Below, in pieces: positions 1 through 8,727 of a stretch of 64,000 nt of DNA. The DNA comes from Pseudanabaena sp. M53BS1SP1A06MG (GTDB lineage Bacteria > Cyanobacteriota > Cyanobacteriia > Pseudanabaenales > Pseudanabaenaceae): positions 1 to 64,000 of the forward strand of contig JADBWH010000002.1 of assembly GCA_020404105.1 (NCBI GenBank), written 5' to 3'. The number at the start of each line of letters is the position of its first letter. Positions within the stretch are counted from its first letter, which is position 1. Made by a program: the position numbers and the translations under genes. The notes below the pieces were generated by a model that saw only the letters and a list, made by a program, of their open reading frames with translations, was not told the origin of the DNA and made no database searches.

Positions 1-176
1 CTCTTATAGTGTGATTCGACTTTGGCTTCACCTCTAAATCCTGTAGCGATTTCGTCTAGGTTTACTGTCTTTACTCGCATTAGTGCGATCAGGAACATCG
101 ACACAAATAAGAGTCTTGCTCTATTCCATTGCAGATGTTCAGGCAACTTTTCGCGAAATACGCTAATCTCTTTCAT
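1..176 (-). CDS. IS4-like transposase, N-terminal fragment
   Basis: Reading leftwards from the ATG at 176-174, the frame is open to the window edge (58 codons) and begins MKEISVFREKLPEH. It continues with a segment about leading LLFVSMFLIALMRVKTVNL and a GFRGEA motif. This is the typical start of the IS4-family transposases that are abundant in cyanobacteria, where the conserved N-terminal helices precede the DDE catalytic domain. The DDE residues would lie beyond the edge, so catalytic integrity cannot be judged. Family assignment is from recognition of the N-terminal pattern only. Confidence 0.6.
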   Translation of the reverse strand, partial: MKEISVFREKLPEHLQWNRARLLFVSMFLIALMRVKTVNLDEIATGFRGEAKVESHYK

Positions 177-255
177 AGGGGTTTTATTTGTGATGTGATT
201 ATCTTTTATAAAACCCCTTCCTGCCTACTTTTGCAACTTTTTGTCCTGTACTAAG
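1..255 (-). mobile_element. End of an IS4-like insertion sequence, cut by the window edge
   Basis: The element holds the 5' part of a transposase reading leftwards (1-176) and its terminal sequence up to about position 255. The stretch at 227-254 (ACTTTTGCAACTTTTT then GTCCTGTACTAA) recurs almost identically at 32683-32711, which is what one expects of an IS terminus. The exact outer boundary is inferred from where that similarity stops. The other end lies outside the window. Confidence 0.6.
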
Positions 256-284
256 ACGCTATGCGTACAAAACACCAATTTGAA

Positions 285-318
285 TTTAGTTTATGCTGAT
301 CTTTAGTTTATGCTGATC
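285..318. repeat. 17-bp tandem duplication
   Basis: TTTAGTTTATGCTGATC occurs twice head to tail (285-301 and 302-318), between the IS end and the protease gene. It is probably a replication-slippage product. Confidence 0.9.
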
Positions 319-483
319 TATTTATAATCCTCAAGAAGAAACATAGGACTTCTAATCCAGAGCTTTGGTCTGCTCGCTACAGGGGCAACCCAATACTTAC
401 GATAAATAGCGTAGATGCTGGCTGGAACTGTGCGATCACTCTTCCCGTCAGAGTTTGATATCTCAGGAATTATACAGACAGCC

Positions 484-1494
484 ATGAAATCTAGCGCGAT
501 CGCTTTAAGCCTCGTATCCGCCATCCTAGTTTACATTCCTAGCTTTAGTAAAGCCGTTCATGCTGCTACGCCTCAGGACTTTGATATCGAAGAAAAAATC
601 ACAATGGAAGTCTATCGTTCATCAAATCCTGCTGTAGTAACAATTAAATCAACAACTAGTACTGGCTCAGGTTGCATCATTACCTCTGAAGGCTTAGTAA
701 TTACTAACGAACATGTTATTCGTGAAGCTAAAAACGGCAATGTCAAAATTATCAATACTGATGGCAAGATCTATAACGGACAGGTTTTGACGATAGATCG
801 GAAAAATGATTTAGCGTTGGTCAAGATTATCAGTAACGATCGCTTCTCATCATTGTCATTCGCTGATCAAGGTAGCATTCTGGTCGGACAAAAAGTATTT
901 GCGATCGGTAGTCCCTTTGGTTTATCGGGAACTCTCACCACTGGCATTCTCAGTCGTGTCGCATCTAATGGCGATCTTCAAACCGATGCGAAACTGAACC
1001 CTGGTAACTCGGGCGGTCCTTTGCTCAACTCCCGTGGTGAAATTATTGGCGTAAACAAATCTATCCTTAGTCTAGATGGGCGATCAAGTACGGGCATTGG
1101 CTTTGCCACTAGTGCTACTAGTGCGAAGGAATTTATCACTCGCAGTGCGGCTTTCATCCCCACAAATAAAACCTCTCCGAATATTGCAGTTCTTTCTCAA
1201 GCAAATATTCCGTCTTCAAATTCTCCTCGAACTATTCCATCAACGGCAACTCCCACCACAGAAAGATATTTGCTAGGAGTGGTACTGACTAATAGCCTTA
1301 CTGTTTATGAAGTACGTCCCAATTCTCTTGCTAGTCGGATGGGTTTACAAAAAGGCGATCGCCTTGTGAGTTTAAATGGCATACCCATTAGAGATGCTAA
1401 GCAAATTATCGGTTACCTCTCACAACGACCATCTGAAGTATTATTAACCGTAGCGAAAAATACAGGAATTACTAATTATCAAATCAAGTTTTAA
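484..1494 (+). CDS. Secreted trypsin-like serine protease with PDZ domain (HtrA/Deg-like)
   Basis: This 336-aa protein is predicted to degrade or quality-control proteins in the periplasm or lumen. The ATG at 484 is preferred over the in-frame ATG at 415, because from 484 the protein opens with a good signal peptide (Lys2, a hydrophobic run, then a VHA-type cleavage site near residue 27). The trypsin fold carries a full catalytic triad: His77 in TNEHV, Asp109 in KNDLALVK, Ser176 in NPGNSGGPL. A single PDZ-like region follows at about residues 265-330 (GVVLTNS...MGLQKGDRLVSLNG). It is shorter than DegP and resembles the one-PDZ DegQ/HhoA type proteases of cyanobacteria. It stands alone, with an inverted repeat after its stop. 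The protease call is firm; which Deg paralogue it is remains open. Confidence 0.9.
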   Translation: MKSSAIALSLVSAILVYIPSFSKAVHAATPQDFDIEEKITMEVYRSSNPAVVTIKSTTSTGSGCIITSEGLVITNEHVIREAKNGNVKIINTDGKIYNGQVLTIDRKNDLALVKIISNDRFSSLSFADQGSILVGQKVFAIGSPFGLSGTLTTGILSRVASNGDLQTDAKLNPGNSGGPLLNSRGEIIGVNKSILSLDGRSSTGIGFATSATSAKEFITRSAAFIPTNKTSPNIAVLSQANIPSSNSPRTIPSTATPTTERYLLGVVLTNSLTVYEVRPNSLASRMGLQKGDRLVSLNGIPIRDAKQIIGYLSQRPSEVLLTVAKNTGITNYQIKF

Positions 1495-1531
1495 TGTGAT
1501 ACCTGTTTAGCAAATGTAGCCCTCCTCCTAT

Positions 1532-1603
1532 AGTCCCCTCTCCCATTAAGGGAAAGAGTAATCTGAATTTCTTGTTACCTTCTCCAAAAATGGGAGAGGG
1601 ACT
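1532..1603. repeat. Inverted repeat between protease and galT
   Basis: AGTCCCCTCTCCCATT at 1532-1547 is complementary to AATGGGAGAGGGACT at 1589-1603. It lies between two convergent genes, so it may end both transcripts. The motif resembles the CCCTCACCC...GGGGTGAGGG pair at 7118-7203. Confidence 0.7.
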
Positions 1604-1629
1604 AGGGGCTTGTAAGCTTCCACATAGCA

Positions 1630-2634
1630 TCACTTAGGAACCTCAATCTCACGTAAAAAACTCGCACTATCCTCAGGCATCGCAGTGTTGATATACATAC
1701 CACTGCCTAACTCGAAACCTGCAGCTTTAGTTACACGCGGCACAATCGCTAAATACCAATGGAAATAATCAGCTTGTTTCTCATCAGTAGGCATAGAGCG
1801 AATCGTGTAATTGTACGCAGGATTATTGAGCCCATAGAATAGTTTAGCGAGTACAGTTTTGAGGTTATAGGCAAGATCTTCTAACTCAGGATCGGTAATC
1901 TCACTAAAGCAGGAACTATGCCGACGTGGAAATACCCACATATGGAAAGGGGACAATGCCGCATAGGGAATGAAGGTTACAAAATGCTCAGTTTCTAAAA
2001 CAATGCGCTCCTTGGCATTTAGTTCATCACGGAGGGTATGGCAAAATAAACATTCACCGATATCATCAAAATAATTAGTTGCCTCAATTAAGCGGTAACG
2101 AATTTGGGAAGGAACAACTGGCGTTGCTGTAATTTGAGAATGGGGATGTTCAAGAGAAGTACCTGCTCCCTCACCATGATTTTTAAAGATGATGATGCTC
2201 TCAATGCGTTTGTCATGACTAATTACCTTATAGCGCTGACGGTAAGCCCGAAAAATATTAATCACATCGTCAAGTTCCATCAGAGCCAGTGTCGCATTAT
2301 GATCGGGATGCTCTATTAGCACTTCATGATAGCCTATACCTGTAATAGAGCGATGAATTCCTTCACTATGACGGATCCGTTCCCCAACTGGTGACAGCGC
2401 GGGATATTTATTTGGAATAATCCGCACTCGCCAACCACGATCATCTTCTATGCGTAGGTATTCAGGTTCCGTAGTATTTTCATTGCCCTGACAAAAAGGA
2501 CAAGTATGCTTATAACTGGGTAATTCGGGAGGTATATCATCCTGCGATCTCGCAAACTCATGGGGACGTTTTGCCCTCTCGGTAGCAAAAATCACCCAAT
2601 CCTTAGTAATCACGTTTTGGCGTAGGTGAGACAT
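1630..2634 (-). CDS. galT: Galactose-1-phosphate uridylyltransferase
   Basis: This 334-aa Leloir-pathway enzyme exchanges UDP between UDP-glucose and galactose-1-phosphate. The HIT-superfamily active-site motif is HPHSQ at residues 163-167; the second His is the one expected to be uridylylated, matching the usual position near residue 166. An N-terminal CPFCQG and later His residues fit the structural metal site, and a second CLFC pair lies near residue 196. The C-terminal HIT-like half contains FHMWVFPRRH. Length is normal for bacterial GalT. No other gal genes are adjacent, so it is a stand-alone gene. The 285 bp upstream to the next gene should hold its promoter. Confidence 0.92.
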   Translation of the reverse strand: MSHLRQNVITKDWVIFATERAKRPHEFARSQDDIPPELPSYKHTCPFCQGNENTTEPEYLRIEDDRGWRVRIIPNKYPALSPVGERIRHSEGIHRSITGIGYHEVLIEHPDHNATLALMELDDVINIFRAYRQRYKVISHDKRIESIIIFKNHGEGAGTSLEHPHSQITATPVVPSQIRYRLIEATNYFDDIGECLFCHTLRDELNAKERIVLETEHFVTFIPYAALSPFHMWVFPRRHSSCFSEITDPELEDLAYNLKTVLAKLFYGLNNPAYNYTIRSMPTDEKQADYFHWYLAIVPRVTKAAGFELGSGMYINTAMPEDSASFLREIEVPK

Positions 2635-2919
2635 AGTGGTTTACTGGTTATTCCACAAAAACTATAGATCGATTTCAGCCCTGTTGCTTAGCATGATAGA
2701 GGGTGATATCCGCTTGCTTAATCAGGAGCGATGGCTCTTGCAACGACGATTAGCAACTTGGGTTAAGCCATCGATATTCACTAGTTTTTCTAGTTCCATG
2801 TTTGCCTTTCTGAGATTAGAAGGCTTGCACATCGTAAATCCAAGGAATTATCAATCGGTACGGAAGCAAAATTACGAGTTCTGGTTGACTTACTATCAAA
2901 GCATTTTCCAGAGCGCATT

Positions 2920-3771
2920 TTAAATTATCTCTTTCAGCATCCAAAATCCCGCAAAATGTTCTTCTTCAGGTTTGTTTTGGACTGCTAAGAAATGAAATCC
3001 TTGCGAATTTTGTTTGGAATGTTCAAAAGATGTCCCTTGTGTAATCGCATTTTTATCCTTCGGTGCTTGTAAATTAGCCAATACCCACCGCGCATCGGCA
3101 CTGGCTTCTAACAGCATTTGGGTGCGATCGCCTAGTAATCTCTCAAATTTGATAAACACGGGATCAACACCTGACATCCAAGCTGCTAAAGCCGTTGCCC
3201 TTGAGGAAATAATGATAATTCCTGAGACAATGGTTTCGGGATCAAGATGGCTGATATCGAGAAGTTCACTAAAGTCCATCGACCATTCGCTGGCATCGGT
3301 AAAGTCTCCTGCTTTGAGAGATACTAAAATCCAACTCTCACCCATCAGAGCATCGGGAATAGGTTTAGGATCTTGTGCTGCTAATACTTTTAAGGGTAAT
3401 GGATTAGGATCAACTGCCTGAAATCCCTCACGATTGGGATAAATACTTGCCATTCTCTCGGCGAGCCATGAGGACATTGTAAAGACGCGCCGTGAGGCTT
3501 GCCCTGTAATGCCTGCGAGCGTACAGCCTCGAATAATGATGTTGGTCATGCTCGGACGGAAGAAGCGGATTTTAATCGGAGTTTGACCCGTTGTTTCCAC
3601 ACATTCTGTCAGTTGCTTAGCTAACCATTCAGAGTTGACTTCATTAGATGGACATTCACGTATCCATTCAAACTGACGCTCGCGATCGCAGATCAGCAAT
3701 TCCCAAACCTTCTTATTATTAGCATCCAGTAAAGGACGGGAATAAAAATCTAACTCCCAAATTTTCGACAT
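2920..3771 (-). CDS. Tab2/Atab2-family RNA-binding protein (DUF1092)
   Basis: This 283-aa protein opens with MSKIWELDFYSRPLLD, the hallmark start of the Tab2/Atab2 family. In chloroplasts Tab2 binds the psaB mRNA 5' region and activates translation of a photosystem I core protein; cyanobacterial homologues are presumed to act similarly in the cytoplasm. Other family-like blocks are KIRFFRPSM, GQASRRVFTMSSWL and the C-terminal AGFWML. There is no signal peptide or membrane segment. The gene is monocistronic on the minus strand. Function in this organism is inferred from the plant and algal proteins. Confidence 0.88.
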   Translation of the reverse strand: MSKIWELDFYSRPLLDANNKKVWELLICDRERQFEWIRECPSNEVNSEWLAKQLTECVETTGQTPIKIRFFRPSMTNIIIRGCTLAGITGQASRRVFTMSSWLAERMASIYPNREGFQAVDPNPLPLKVLAAQDPKPIPDALMGESWILVSLKAGDFTDASEWSMDFSELLDISHLDPETIVSGIIIISSRATALAAWMSGVDPVFIKFERLLGDRTQMLLEASADARWVLANLQAPKDKNAITQGTSFEHSKQNSQGFHFLAVQNKPEEEHFAGFWMLKEII

Positions 3772-3871
3772 AAATATTAAGTTCTACCCTGACTTTGGTA
3801 ACACTGCTTTCCTCATGTTATCGCGATCGTATCTTTCTCAGCCAGCTATTATCCTTCACTGATACCTAATA

Positions 3872-3938
3872 TAGAAATATTTTTGAAAGTAGCGCTTCGT
3901 GCTACTTTCAAAAATATTTCTGCACTACTCAAAGCCTC
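3872..3938. repeat. Partial family E palindromic element
   Basis: AGAAATATTTTTGAAAGTAG and its near-perfect complement surround a GCTTCGT-type centre, followed by CTACTCAAAGCCTC. The same core occurs at 5059-5168 and 61988-62097, but here the outer AATACAGC/GCTGTATT ends are missing. The gap 3772-4227 also holds a 28-bp palindrome (GTAGGGGCAATTCA/TGAATTGCCCCTAC, 3951-3978), a family C terminus (TTGCGTAAGTCCTA, 3991-4004) and family F copy 1. No gene was seen in the gap. Confidence 0.8.
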
Positions 3939-4051
3939 TTTCATTTTACTGTAGGGGCAATTCATGAATTGCCCCTACGGTAAAACAACTTTGCGTAAGT
4001 CCTATAGGTGATTATTTCCTCTTTAACAATGGCAAGAAATCACGGTCATAT

Positions 4052-4117
4052 AAAGTAATTTTTTTAGTAATTGAGTTGCGGGCGCGAAGCGCCCGCAACT
4101 CAATTACATAGCATGAC
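4052..4117. repeat. Family F hairpin element, copy 1
   Basis: A perfect 19-bp-arm hairpin with a GAA loop lies at 4067-4107 (GTAATTGAGTTGCGGGCGC and complement), flanked by AAAGTAATTTTTTTA on the left and GCATGAC on the right. The same 66-bp layout with the same flanks recurs at 34663-34728. It ends about 110 bp upstream of the response regulator gene. Confidence 0.85.
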
Positions 4118-4227
4118 TAACTTTTATCGTTACTTTCCCCAGCCAATTGAGATGTATTTAGTTTTTATTGCCCCTTCTGTGAGATTCTGGTATCAATACA
4201 GACCCTGCATAATTTGCAAAAGTGCTT

Positions 4228-4917
4228 ATGAGTTCGATTCGTGTTGTCCTAATTGAAGACCATGACCTGACCCGCATGGGCATGAAGATTGCGTTGCAAC
4301 AACAAGGAGAGCTTGTCTTTGTTGGTGAAGCAGCGACGGGTGCGGAAGGTGTGGCATTGGTAAACAGCCAACAACCTGATGTCGCGATCGTTGATTTAGG
4401 TTTGCCCGATATGGATGGCGTAGAGGTAACACGCCAAATCAAGGCAGCAAACACTGAAGCAAGCAAAGCAACTAAGGTTTTGATCTTAACGCTCACTGAT
4501 AACCAAGAGACTGTACTTGCGGCATTTGCCGCAGGTGCTGACTCCTACTGCATCAAGGATATTAGCTCTGAAAACTTAGTGCAAGCGCTGAAATTAACAG
4601 CGGAGGGCAACTCATGGATTGATCCTGCGATCGCTAATGTGGTTTTACAACAGGTACGCCGCAAGGAGGCGACTGTCGAGATCGCTGCAGCAGAAGCTGA
4701 TTATAAACAGGTGCTGGAAGCCACACCCCTGACTGAGCGAGAGTTAGAAGTCCTCTCAGAGATTGTTAATGGCAATAGCAACGCAGAAATCGCTGAAAAG
4801 CTTTACATTACCGTTGGTACTGTTAAAACACATGTCCGTAATATTTTGAATAAGCTCTGTGCTGACGATCGCACACAAGCCGCAGTTCGTGCTTTGAGAG
4901 CAGGCTTAGTTAAATAA
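4228..4917 (+). CDS. NarL/FixJ-type response regulator
   Basis: This 229-aa DNA-binding response regulator has a receiver domain at residues 3-125 with acidic pocket Asp11/Asp13, phosphoacceptor Asp56 in VDLGLPDMDG and the conserved Lys in CIKDIS. A LuxR-type HTH follows at about 165-229 (LTERELEVL, ITVGTVKTHVRNIL). The ATG at 4228 is preferred; a GTG two codons earlier is possible. The sequence is close to a widely conserved cyanobacterial NarL-type regulator resembling Rre1/Ycf29, which pairs with Hik2 and responds to stress, but paralogues exist and I cannot confirm orthology. No kinase is adjacent. A strong terminator-like palindrome follows directly. Confidence 0.88.
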   Translation: MSSIRVVLIEDHDLTRMGMKIALQQQGELVFVGEAATGAEGVALVNSQQPDVAIVDLGLPDMDGVEVTRQIKAANTEASKATKVLILTLTDNQETVLAAFAAGADSYCIKDISSENLVQALKLTAEGNSWIDPAIANVVLQQVRRKEATVEIAAAEADYKQVLEATPLTERELEVLSEIVNGNSNAEIAEKLYITVGTVKTHVRNILNKLCADDRTQAAVRALRAGLVK

Positions 4918-5048
4918 AACAAATAAGCTGTGCAATGCATACAGCGTTTTTCAAGCAAGCGATTTCCATAGGTTTGTTTTCCCCGCCTTTGGCGGGGGGA
5001 AACAAACCTATACTTCACCAGACTGGTAAACGCCGTAGCTTATTTGTT
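4918..5048. repeat. Family D palindromic element / terminator
   Basis: Terminal inverted repeats AACAAATAAGCT (4918-4929) and AGCTTATTTGTT (5037-5048) enclose a strong hairpin at about 4969-5012 (ATAGGTTTGTTT...AAACAAACCTAT with a CCCCGCC/GGCGGGG stem). It begins on the base after the response regulator stop codon, so it probably also terminates that transcript. It looks like a MITE; only one copy is in the window. Confidence 0.75.
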
Positions 5049-5058
5049 GAGGACTAGC

Positions 5059-5168
5059 AATACAGCGCTTTGCGCTTACTTAAACCCCAGAAATATTTTT
5101 GAAAGTGGCGCGAAGCAACACTTTCAAAAATATTTCTGTACTACTCAAAGCCTCAATAGGCTGTAGTT
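5059..5168. repeat. Family E MITE-like element, copy 1
   Basis: The element is bounded by AATACAGC and GGCTGTAGTT and contains the AGAAATATTTTTGAAAGTG palindrome. It is about 110 bp and nearly identical to 61988-62097. It lies just upstream of the lipoxygenase gene; the lipoxygenase frame stays open back into it, but that extension is repeat sequence, not protein. Confidence 0.85.
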
Positions 5169-5212
5169 TAAAAAACTTTATCTTATTTAATGCTGACAGG
5201 TTTTATATATGG

Positions 5213-7114
5213 ATGTACAGATTTTTTTTAGGTACATTCATGATATTTTCAATTTTAAGCGGTGTTGCCAGATTATTAAATTTTCTTTCAGATAAGTTAG
5301 CGGACTTAGCCGATCTCATCTCCAAGACATCGCATTCGAGTAAATATCCTCTATTACCCCAGAATGATCCTGAAATTGACCAGCGTCGAGCAGCCCTAAA
5401 TAAGTCACGGGAGCTTTATCAATACAACTACACCTACGTTGAATCGCTACCGATGGTGGAGAAAGTCCCCACATGTGAGCGATTTACTTTATCGTGGGGA
5501 TTGCTGGTGGGTAAGGTGGTCGTTAAGGTGCTACTTAACGATCTCGCAAATCCCTCAGCATTCATTGACAAGGACAAGTCCAAGGCGAAACAACTTGAAT
5601 TTTCCAAAAAATTACTGGAGGCGAGTATGTCCAAGTCTGACAATGCTCTAATGGAATTGCTTGCCGATTTGCCAGATATTCTCGCGGATGATCCCATTGA
5701 TTTAGAAGGCTCCAATATCCAAGAGTACAATGATCTCTTTTGGATTATTTCCCTGCCTGCGATCAGTCAATACTTTATTAGTAATGCTGAATTTGCAAGA
5801 TTGAGGGTAGCGGGATTTAATCCTCTGATGATTCAACGGATCAACACTCTTGATGCAAAGTTTCCTGTCACCGAGGCGCAATTTCAATCGGTTTTAGCCA
5901 ATGATTCACTGGCAGCCGCAGGTGCAGATGGTCGGCTATATCTGGCGGATTATGCCGAACTAGAATCGATCGCTGGTAGTAATTTTCCGAATGGTAAACA
6001 GAAATATATCAATGCGCCCCTGGTTCTCTTTGCGATTCCCAAAGGTAAAAAGAGCCTAATCCCAATCGCAATTCAACTCGGTCAAGATCCCAACACGCAT
6101 CCGATCCTTGAGGCACGAGCAGATGACGAACCGAACTGGCTGATTGCGAAAACCGTTGTGCAGATTGCTGATGCTAACTATCACGAATTGATTAGTCACT
6201 TGGCGAGAACCCATTTAGTTATTGAACCTTTTGTAATTGCGACTAATCGCCAATTAGCTAGTAACCATCCGCTTTACATTTTACTCAAACCCCATTTCCA
6301 AGGCACTCTCGCCATTAACGATGCCGCTCAGTCTGGATTAATCAGTCCAGGGGGGACGGTTGATAAGCTCTTGGCAGGTACAATCGATTCAGCAAGGGCT
6401 TTGTCAGTGCATGGGGTGAAAACCTTTAACTTTAATGAGTCGCTATTACCGATCGCTTTGAAAAAACGAGGTGTCGATGATCCAAGCCTCTTACCCGACT
6501 ATCCCTACCGCGATGATGCTCTATTAATTTGGGAAGCGATCTCTACTTGGGTGAAGAACTATCTATCGATCTATTATGCCAATGACAATGACATATTTAA
6601 AGATGCAGAATTACAAGCATGGGCAAAGGAAATCATCTCAGATGAAGGTGGTCGCGTAACTAGCTTTGGACAAAATGGACAGATTCGCACCCTTGCTTAT
6701 TTGATTGATGCCGTCACATTGCTGATCTTCACAGGCAGTGCCCAGCACGCAGCCGTGAATTTCCCTCAAGGGGACTTGATGACCTATGCCCCTGCAACTC
6801 CCTTAGCGGGCTATACGCCAGCCCCCACCAGTACTACATGTGCGACTGAAGAGGACTTCTTTGCGATGCTACCTGCGATTGATCAGGCAAAGAGTCAGTT
6901 GACCATGACCTATATTCTGGGTTCAGTCTACTACACGACGTTAGGTGATTATGGCAATGCATATTTCACAGATGATCGCATTCAGCAGCCCCTACGGGAT
7001 TTTCAAGACGATTTGAAAGCGATCGAATCAACGATCAAGTCCCGTAATGAACAAAGAATCTTGGACTATAGCTATCTCCGACCATCACGCATTCCCCAAA
7101 GTATTAATATCTAA
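5213..7114 (+). CDS. Lipoxygenase
   Basis: This 633-aa non-haem iron dioxygenase oxidises polyunsaturated fatty acids to hydroperoxides. All iron ligands are visible: His329 and His334 (SHLARTH, H-x4-H), His512 and Asn516 (QHAAVNF) and the C-terminal Ile633 carboxylate (SINI). It is a catalytic-domain bacterial type; no separate PLAT domain is evident. The frame stays open upstream to a TTG at 5099, but that part translates a dispersed repeat, so I start at the ATG at 5213. The ATG at 5240, with AGG 7 bp before it, is equally possible. A hydrophobic N-terminal segment (about residues 2-22) may attach it to a membrane. Lipoxygenases are patchily distributed in bacteria, which hints at transfer, but codon use looks local. 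No oxylipin partner gene is adjacent. Confidence 0.92.
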   Translation: MYRFFLGTFMIFSILSGVARLLNFLSDKLADLADLISKTSHSSKYPLLPQNDPEIDQRRAALNKSRELYQYNYTYVESLPMVEKVPTCERFTLSWGLLVGKVVVKVLLNDLANPSAFIDKDKSKAKQLEFSKKLLEASMSKSDNALMELLADLPDILADDPIDLEGSNIQEYNDLFWIISLPAISQYFISNAEFARLRVAGFNPLMIQRINTLDAKFPVTEAQFQSVLANDSLAAAGADGRLYLADYAELESIAGSNFPNGKQKYINAPLVLFAIPKGKKSLIPIAIQLGQDPNTHPILEARADDEPNWLIAKTVVQIADANYHELISHLARTHLVIEPFVIATNRQLASNHPLYILLKPHFQGTLAINDAAQSGLISPGGTVDKLLAGTIDSARALSVHGVKTFNFNESLLPIALKKRGVDDPSLLPDYPYRDDALLIWEAISTWVKNYLSIYYANDNDIFKDAELQAWAKEIISDEGGRVTSFGQNGQIRTLAYLIDAVTLLIFTGSAQHAAVNFPQGDLMTYAPATPLAGYTPAPTSTTCATEEDFFAMLPAIDQAKSQLTMTYILGSVYYTTLGDYGNAYFTDDRIQQPLRDFQDDLKAIESTIKSRNEQRILDYSYLRPSRIPQSINI

Positions 7115-7414
7115 ATTACCCTCACCCTTGGCTCTTCTCCCCAAGGGAAAGGGGAACAAGAATTACTCCTCGCTCTTTGGTAGTGGGATCGGGGGGGTGA
7201 GGGATTGAGCAACTTCTGCGTAAGTCCTAAAGTCAACAAAGAAATCCTTAATTCCTAATCCTAAATATTCTCCTAGTAATGTTTCAGACTTGTTGGGGAA
7301 CAAATAAAACTTGGAAGTTAGGATCATTAGCTAACTTGTTTTTCAGTTTTTATCCAATTTTCTGCTCCAACAACTTTGAAACACCACCCTTTTTTTAATT
7401 ATTTTACACTTCCA
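7115..7414. other. Intergenic region with repeat remnants
   Basis: This 300-bp gap between convergent genes holds a CCCTCACCC...GGGGTGAGGG inverted pair (7118-7203) that could terminate transcription, and one family C terminus (TGCGTAAGTCCTA, 7218-7230) without its partner. No reading frame was recognised. Confidence 0.6.
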
Positions 7415-7816
7415 TTAGGAGCGGAATGTGGGTTGCATCAATTCAATTGGTAATCCATCGGGATCGGCGATAAAGGCAACTCGATAAGTGCGATCACCAA
7501 TAGTTTGTTCTCTAGGCGGTAAAAGCAATTTGACTTTACCTAATTTATTCACGAGATCTTGTAAATAGGATTCTAGATTTTCCACATGAAATGATAAATG
7601 ATAGTAGCCCACGTAATACTCGTCACCAAAGGGATTCTGGATATTCTTTGGTTCAGGGACTTGCATGAGTTCTAGATGAGTGCCCGCACCTCGCATCCAA
7701 CAAGCCAGTGTAATTCCTGCCGTAAAGCGTTCTATTACTTCAAAACCTAACGCCTCATAAAAGGTGATCGCCTGAAAAATATCTGCCGTTTTGATCGCGA
7801 TATGGTGGTATTTCAT
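7415..7816 (-). CDS. VOC (glyoxalase/dioxygenase) superfamily protein
   Basis: This 133-aa protein consists of one vicinal-oxygen-chelate module: two beta-alpha-beta-beta-beta units, starting MKYHHIAIKTAD and ending VAFIADPDGLPIELMQ. Likely metal ligands are His5, Glu49 in HLELMQ, His73 in YYHLSFHVEN and Glu near residue 125. The pattern resembles lactoylglutathione lyase-like proteins, but substrate cannot be told from sequence. It stands alone on the minus strand. Confidence 0.8.
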   Translation of the reverse strand: MKYHHIAIKTADIFQAITFYEALGFEVIERFTAGITLACWMRGAGTHLELMQVPEPKNIQNPFGDEYYVGYYHLSFHVENLESYLQDLVNKLGKVKLLLPPREQTIGDRTYRVAFIADPDGLPIELMQPTFRS

Positions 7817-8046
7817 AATTTATCGGGCAGGAGGTAGGGAAATGGTCTATCCCCCGAACAACTAGCTAAATTAATTGCTGGACTTGAAGAACTCAGTCAA
7901 ATATTTATGTAGTGTCAGTTCAATATAGCCATTTTTGCAGTGATTTGTACGCTACAAATGGCAGAAAATAGACGTTTACGTAAGTAGCTCAGCATAGTTA
8001 TAAATCAAACCCAGATTATGGTGACTCCTGCTTCACAATAATCTAT

Positions 8047-8586
8047 TTAATAGCCTCGACTTTCATTTTGCTTGTTGTTGGGAAGCTCAGATACAGTGGC
8101 AGGCACATCACGCTTGGGACGGAGAGGAGCAGCTTGTAAAAAAATTGATTGCTCAGGGCGCTCACGTACTAGTTCCCCTGGGTTCTTTTCTGCTGACCGA
8201 ATCAATTCATTATTAAAAGAACTTTCAGCAGTAGTTAATTGTCGCTCTTGGCGTTTAAACTGCTCTAGTTTCTTATACTGCTGGTTCCACTGCTCTTGGG
8301 CATAGACTGTCCAGCCATAAATCACAAATACAGAAAGTGTTAGTAAAACTGTAACTACAATCGAAAGTTTCTGGGTGGACATCAGCAGTCGTAACCAGAG
8401 TGGCAAAGGAAAAGAGTTAGCGCGAGGAAGACGCTTAACGTTCTTATTGGGGGCAGACTCGCTAGTTAAAGATTTGCGACTCACAGGCAGGCGCTTACTC
8501 TGCCGATCTAGATGTTGTGGTGATCGTTGTGGATCAGGCATTCGCGCTCTGCTAGCTGTCATTTTCTTAACTCTTCTCTCACTCAA
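8047..8586 (-). CDS. Bitopic membrane protein with coiled coil, FtsL/DivIC-like layout
   Basis: This 179-aa protein has a basic, Arg/Ser/Pro-rich cytoplasmic N-terminus (about residues 1-70), one transmembrane helix at about 74-96 (LSIVVTVLLTLSVFVIYGW), then a charged heptad-like segment (QEQWNQQYKKLEQFKRQERQ) that should be periplasmic, and a Pro-rich tail. This is the layout of FtsL/DivIC septum proteins, and similar proteins are conserved in cyanobacteria, but sequence similarity to FtsL is too weak for a claim. Start may be Met1 (8586) or Met9 (8562). No function is known to me. Confidence 0.7.
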   Translation of the reverse strand: MSERRVKKMTASRARMPDPQRSPQHLDRQSKRLPVSRKSLTSESAPNKNVKRLPRANSFPLPLWLRLLMSTQKLSIVVTVLLTLSVFVIYGWTVYAQEQWNQQYKKLEQFKRQERQLTTAESSFNNELIRSAEKNPGELVRERPEQSIFLQAAPLRPKRDVPATVSELPNNKQNESRGY

Positions 8587-8727
8587 GATTCACCACTGCT
8601 ACTTGTAGCACTTTCACGTAGAAATTACCAAGTGTTTTTTGAACATTTTGGAATTTTTTACTAAATGCTTACTCTGAGTAAAGACCAAAGTAAATATAAG
8701 TAATTTCTAACCCTAGAATTATAATGG

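Noticed and set aside
2636..2923. 95-codon frame between galT and the Tab2-like gene
   Set aside because: It starts 2 bp from the galT start in the divergent direction, has no ribosome site, no recognisable family and a composition unlike neighbours. Most likely the galT promoter region.
5099..5212. N-terminal extension of the lipoxygenase frame from a TTG
   Set aside because: The bases are the right half of family E repeat copy 1; the translated extension is repeat sequence, not a conserved lipoxygenase N-terminus.
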